The notes beneath the pieces were generated by a model. The model ran no database searches. It had not been told where the DNA came from and saw nothing but the letters and a program-made list of their open reading frames with translations. The translations under genes and the position numbers were made by a program. This document shows, in pieces, positions 34,853 through 38,421 of a stretch of DNA of 38,421 bases (position 1 is its first letter; the number at the start of each line of letters is the position of its first letter). Location of the stretch: contig JAEWKL010000639.1 of NCBI GenBank assembly GCA_023386115.1, forward strand, positions 1-38,421. The letters are read 5' to 3'. The stretch is from Pseudomonadota bacterium (GTDB lineage Bacteria > Pseudomonadota > Alphaproteobacteria > Rhizobiales > Beijerinckiaceae).

Positions 34853-36375
34853 GGATTCGCGCGCAGATCGGCATGGTGCTCAACCTCGACAAGTGCATCG
34901 GCTGCCACACCTGCTCCATCACCTGCAAGAACGTCTGGACCAACCGCGAGGGCGTCGAGTACGCCTGGTTCAACAACGTCGAGTCGAAACCCGGCATCGG
35001 CTATCCGAAGGACTGGGAGAACCAGCAGCGCTGGAAGGGCGGGTGGACCCGCAAGGCCAACGGGCGCATCGAGCCGAAGATCGGCGCCAAGTGGCGTGTC
35101 CTCTCGAAGATCTTCGCCAATCCCGATCTGCCCGAGATCGACGATTTCTACGAGCCCTATACCTTCGAGTACGGCTGGCTGCAGCAGGCCCCCGAGCTCC
35201 AGGCGCAGCCCTCGGCCAAGCCGCGCTCGCTCATCACCGGCGAGGTGATGAACAAGATCGAGTGGTCGGGCAACTGGGAGGACGACCTCGCCGGCGAGTT
35301 CTCCCGCCGCTCGCAGGACTATAATTTCGAAGGGGTCGAGAAGGAGATCTACGGACAGTTCGAAAAAACCTTCCTGATGTACCTGCCGCGGTTGTGCGAG
35401 CATTGCCTCAATCCGGCCTGCGTCGCCTCGTGCCCGTCGGGCGCGATCTACAAGCGCGAGGAGGACGGGATCGTCCTGATAGACCAGGAGAAGTGCCGCG
35501 GCTGGCGGATGTGCGTCTCCGGCTGCCCCTACAAGAAGATCTATTACAACTGGTCGTCGGGAAAATCGGAGAAGTGCATCTTCTGCTTCCCGCGCATCGA
35601 GGCCGGGCAGCCGACCGTGTGCTCGGAGACCTGCGTCGGGCGGATCCGCTACCTCGGCGTCATGCTCTACGACGCCGACCGCATCGAGCAGGCGGCCTCC
35701 GTCGAGGATCCGAAGTCTCTCTACGAGGCGCAGCTCTCGATCTTCCTCGATCCGAACGACCCCGCCGTGCGCCGTCAGGCGCTTCGCGACGGGGTGCCCG
35801 AGGAATGGCTCGACGCCGCCATCCTGTCCCCGGTCCACAAGATGGCGGTGGAATGGCGGGTCGCCTTCCCGCTCCATCCCGAATACCGGACCCTGCCGAT
35901 GGTCTGGTACGTGCCGCCGCTCTCGCCGATCCAGTCCGCGGCCGAGGCCGGCAAGATCTCGGCCCGGAACGGGATGCCGGATGTCGAGAGCCTGCGCATC
36001 CCGATGCGCTACCTCGCCAACATGCTCACCGCCGGCGAGGAGGCGCCGATCGTCTCGGCGCTGCGGCGGATGCTGGCCATGCGCGCCTACATGCGCGCCA
36101 AGACCGTCGACGGACGCCTCGACGAGGGGATTGCCCGGGAGGTCGGGCTGACCGCGCAGCAGGTCGAGGAGATGTATCGGATCATGGCGCTCGCGGCCTA
36201 CGAGGACCGCTACGTCATCCCGACCAGCCACCGCGAGGTCGACGAGAACGCCTACCACCTGCGCGGCTCGACCGGCTTCTCCTTCGACGAGCCCACCAAC
36301 GGGGCGACGAAGACCAACCTGTTCGGTGGCGCCAAGCGCACGCCGCGCAAGCCGTTCATGGATGTGCCGCTATGA
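34849..36375 (+). CDS. narH: Respiratory nitrate reductase beta subunit (Fe-S electron carrier)
   Basis: The 508-aa subunit carries electrons from NarI haems to NarG. The first cluster motif is Cys16-x2-Cys19-x2-Cys22-x3-Cys26 (DKCIGCHTCSITCK). Further cluster motifs are LCEHCLNPACVASCPSG, and KCRGWRMCVSGCPYKK, in which Trp219 stands in place of one Cys, giving the [3Fe-4S] cluster typical of NarH. KCIFCFPRIEAGQPTVCSETCVGRIRYLG completes the set. AAGGAG lies 9 bases before the start. The gene overlaps narG and narJ by 4 bases each. All cluster ligands I can check are present, so the subunit should be functional. Confidence 0.97.
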   Translation: MRIRAQIGMVLNLDKCIGCHTCSITCKNVWTNREGVEYAWFNNVESKPGIGYPKDWENQQRWKGGWTRKANGRIEPKIGAKWRVLSKIFANPDLPEIDDFYEPYTFEYGWLQQAPELQAQPSAKPRSLITGEVMNKIEWSGNWEDDLAGEFSRRSQDYNFEGVEKEIYGQFEKTFLMYLPRLCEHCLNPACVASCPSGAIYKREEDGIVLIDQEKCRGWRMCVSGCPYKKIYYNWSSGKSEKCIFCFPRIEAGQPTVCSETCVGRIRYLGVMLYDADRIEQAASVEDPKSLYEAQLSIFLDPNDPAVRRQALRDGVPEEWLDAAILSPVHKMAVEWRVAFPLHPEYRTLPMVWYVPPLSPIQSAAEAGKISARNGMPDVESLRIPMRYLANMLTAGEEAPIVSALRRMLAMRAYMRAKTVDGRLDEGIAREVGLTAQQVEEMYRIMALAAYEDRYVIPTSHREVDENAYHLRGSTGFSFDEPTNGATKTNLFGGAKRTPRKPFMDVPL

Positions 36376-37070
36376 AGTACACGCTGCGCGCCCTCTCGGC
36401 CCTGCTCGCCTATCCGGACGAGGCGCTCCAGACCCATATCGGCGCGGTCCGCTCCGCCCTGCACGGGGAGGCGGAAGTGCCGCCCGAGGCCCTCGCCCGC
36501 CTCGACCCGCTCTTCGCGGCCTTCGCGCGAGACGACCTGTTCGAGCTGCAATCGCGGTATTGCGCGCTGTTCGATGGCTCGCGCGCGCTCTCGCTCCATC
36601 TCTTCGAGCATGTCCACGGCGACGGACGCCAGCGCGGGCAGGCCATGCTCGATCTCGGGCAGACCTATCTCGCCCGCGGCTTCATGATGCGGGAGGCCGA
36701 ACTTCCCGATTACCTGCCGATGTTCCTCGAATTCCTCTCGGTCCTGCCGAAGGACGAGGCGGAGGAGTGGCTGGCCCGGCCGGCCCACGTGCTGGCCGCG
36801 CTGGAGCAGCGTCTCTCCGAGCGGGGCAGCGACTATGCCGGGATCCTGCACGCCCTGCTGCTGCTGGCGAGGCGCCGGCCCGCTCCCGAGGCCGTCCAGG
36901 ACCTGCCGGATTATCGCGATCCGGCGACGCCCGACGAGATCGACCGCGCCTGGGAGGACGCTCCGATCGACTTCAACGCCCCTATCGGGGACGCGACCGC
37001 GCCATCCGGGCTGATGACCCGTCTGCGCGCCGCCCAGCGCGATGCCAGGGATCCGGTGAAAGGACGCTGA
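36372..37070 (+). CDS. narJ: Nitrate reductase assembly chaperone
   Basis: NarJ binds the NarG N-terminus and helps insert the molybdenum cofactor and the FS0 cluster before membrane attachment; it is not part of the mature enzyme. The 232-aa all-helical product has the family pattern: LRALSALLAYPDE at the start, ELQSRYCALFDGSRALSLHLFEHVHGDGRQRGQAMLDL (about 56-93) and LPDYLPMFLEFLSVLP (about 115-130). The C-terminal tail (about 190-232) is variable. The start overlaps the narH stop by ATGA, and narI begins two bases after its stop. Confidence 0.95.
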   Translation: MKYTLRALSALLAYPDEALQTHIGAVRSALHGEAEVPPEALARLDPLFAAFARDDLFELQSRYCALFDGSRALSLHLFEHVHGDGRQRGQAMLDLGQTYLARGFMMREAELPDYLPMFLEFLSVLPKDEAEEWLARPAHVLAALEQRLSERGSDYAGILHALLLLARRRPAPEAVQDLPDYRDPATPDEIDRAWEDAPIDFNAPIGDATAPSGLMTRLRAAQRDARDPVKGR

Positions 37071-37072
37071 CC

Positions 37073-37846
37073 ATGTGGGAGACCGTCAACTACCTCTTCT
37101 TCGGCTGGTACCCCTACCTCGCCGTCACCGTCCTGGCCTTCGGCAGCATCCTGCGCTTCGACCGGGCGCAGTATTCCTGGCGCTCCGAATCCTCGCAGTT
37201 CCTGCGGCGCAAGCAGATGCTCATCGGATCGAACCTGTTCCACTTGGGCATTCTGGTCATCCTGGTCGGTCACTTCGTCGGCCTGCTCACTCCGGTCGCG
37301 ATCTTCGAGCGGTTCGGCATCAGTCACGCGGCCAAGCAGCTGATGGCCATCACGATCGGCGGCATTGCCGGCATCGCGGCGCTGATCGGCTGCTCGCTGC
37401 TGCTGCATCGCCGCCTGTTCGAGCCCCGCATCCGGCGCAGCTCCTCGATCGGCGACATCCTCGTGCTCTGCCTGATCTGGCTGCAACTGATCGTCGGCAT
37501 CGGCACCTTCTACTGGACGTTCCAGTCGCTCGACGGGCGCGAGATGGTGCGGTTCATGGGATGGGCTCACGGCCTCGTCACCTTCCAGCCCGGCGCCTCC
37601 GACCTCCTCCTGGAGACGGCCCTCATCTACCGGCTGCATATCGTCATCGGCCTCACGATCTTCCTGATCACCCCCTTCACCCGGCTCGTGCACGTCTTCA
37701 GCGCGCCGGTCTGGTACCTGTTCCGCCCCGGCTACCAGGTCGTGCGCTCGCGCCGCTTGCCGGCACAGGCGGTCCACGACCCCTTCGCCGGCGCGGTCAG
37801 CGGTGCGGCCTCGATCGGGCGAGCCCAGGCGGAGAGCGCGCAATGA
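37073..37846 (+). CDS. narI: Respiratory nitrate reductase gamma subunit (cytochrome b)
   Basis: The 257-aa integral membrane subunit has five predicted helices. It oxidises quinol on the periplasmic side and passes electrons through two b haems to NarH. The four expected haem-ligand histidines are present at 57 and 67 (NLFHLGILVILVGHF), 189 (YRLHIVIGL) and 207 (LVHVFS), close to the positions in E. coli NarI. The C-terminus ends with VWYLFRPGYQVVRSRR, as usual, plus a short extra tail. AAAGGA lies a few bases before the ATG. Its stop overlaps the next gene by ATGA. Confidence 0.96.
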   Translation: MWETVNYLFFGWYPYLAVTVLAFGSILRFDRAQYSWRSESSQFLRRKQMLIGSNLFHLGILVILVGHFVGLLTPVAIFERFGISHAAKQLMAITIGGIAGIAALIGCSLLLHRRLFEPRIRRSSSIGDILVLCLIWLQLIVGIGTFYWTFQSLDGREMVRFMGWAHGLVTFQPGASDLLLETALIYRLHIVIGLTIFLITPFTRLVHVFSAPVWYLFRPGYQVVRSRRLPAQAVHDPFAGAVSGAASIGRAQAESAQ

Positions 37847-38421
37847 GCACCACGCTGATCATCGACCGCCGCCCGGACCCTGCCATGCCGAAAGCCTGCG
37901 GCAGCGGCTGCGGCTGCGCCTCGGCGGCGAAGCCGCCCGTCCCGCCGCCGGAGGGTGGCCGGGTCTCGGTCAATGGCGTGGAGATCGCCCCCGAGGCGAT
38001 CGCCCGCGAGATCCAGCATCATCCCGCCGCAGATGGCGCCGCCGCCTGGAGGGCGGCCGCGCAGGCCCTGGTCGTGCGCGAGCTGATGCTCCAGGCCGCC
38101 CGGGCGGCAGGCCTCGAGGCCGGTGCCGAGCGCGACGCGGCCGGTCGGCTGGAAGTGGCCGAGGAAGCCCTGGTGCGCGCGGCCCTCGATCTCGCTCCCG
38201 CGCCGCGTCGGGCGGGCGAGGCGGAGTGTCGGCGGTACTACGAGGCGAATCGCCACCGCTTCCGCATGCCGGACCTGTTCGAGGCCTCCCACATCCTGTT
38301 CGAGCCGGCCTCCGACGACGCGGCGGGCTGGGGGCAGGCGGAGCGGGAGGCCCGCGCGATCGCCGCCGAGCTCGGCGACGATCCGAGCGATTTCGCCGCG
38401 GCGGCGCGCGCCTTCTCGGCC
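37843..38421 (+). CDS. PpiC/parvulin-type peptidyl-prolyl isomerase of the nar operon (3' end outside window)
   Basis: The first 193 codons are visible and the gene runs off the window. Cys19, Cys23 and Cys25 (ACGSGCGC) form a small Cys/Gly cluster near the N-terminus. A SurA/NifM-like helical segment follows (VSVNGVEIAPEAIAREIQHH, then LVVRELMLQAARAAG) and then the start of a rotamase domain (FEASHILFEPASDD). No signal peptide is evident, so it may act in the cytoplasm. PpiC-type genes follow narI in several proteobacteria, where a folding role for the nitrate reductase is assumed. The ATG overlaps the narI stop (ATGA), which ties its expression to the complex. Confidence 0.85.
   Translation, partial: MSTTLIIDRRPDPAMPKACGSGCGCASAAKPPVPPPEGGRVSVNGVEIAPEAIAREIQHHPAADGAAAWRAAAQALVVRELMLQAARAAGLEAGAERDAAGRLEVAEEALVRAALDLAPAPRRAGEAECRRYYEANRHRFRMPDLFEASHILFEPASDDAAGWGQAEREARAIAAELGDDPSDFAAAARAFSA

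Overview
The window is GC-rich DNA from an alphaproteobacterium. Remnants resembling a PQQ methanol dehydrogenase and its XoxJ/MoxJ partner protein, a MucR-type segment and an FnrN-like oxygen sensor point to Methylobacteriaceae (Methylobacterium or a close relative). This assignment is inference from gene content, not a marker-gene result.

Left part, 1-13745, is an accessory region with every recognised gene on the minus strand. In transcription order it holds a GH19 lysozyme/chitinase-like protein with a MucR-like tail (11772-12992), two doubtful small ORFs, a caspase-fold protease (9942-10823), a giant double alpha/beta-hydrolase + CHAT + helical-repeat protein (4449-9902) and a TIR-nSTAND-GAF protein (267-3827). 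Two proteases of the caspase clan beside a TIR/STAND protein look like an uncharacterised conflict or cell-death module. A nearly identical 35-bp direct repeat brackets it (1-35 and 11498-11532). Between this island and the next block lie decayed pieces of a methanol-oxidation locus (13430-13745).

Middle part, 13840-28082, looks like a low-oxygen survival and energy block. It has a tandem universal stress protein (+), an FNR-type Fe-S regulator (-), and a tight minus-strand series acetate kinase > HlyD-type adaptor > double-ATPase ABC exporter > ABC-2 permease > phosphoketolase. Phosphoketolase makes acetyl phosphate from sugar phosphates and acetate kinase turns it into ATP plus acetate. Divergent from acetate kinase is a GH65 glycoside phosphorylase/hydrolase, followed by a broken beta-phosphoglucomutase-like HAD gene. 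The 880-bp divergent intergenic region carries several dyads.

Right part, 28386-38421, is a complete respiratory nitrate reductase operon on the plus strand: a fused NarK1-NarK2 transporter, narG, narH, narJ, narI, and the start of a PpiC-type prolyl isomerase that runs off the window. Neighbouring genes overlap by 4 bp (ATGA) except narJ-narI. Nitrate respiration, the FNR regulator, the phosphoketolase/acetate kinase route and the stress protein together suggest a cluster for growth or survival without oxygen.
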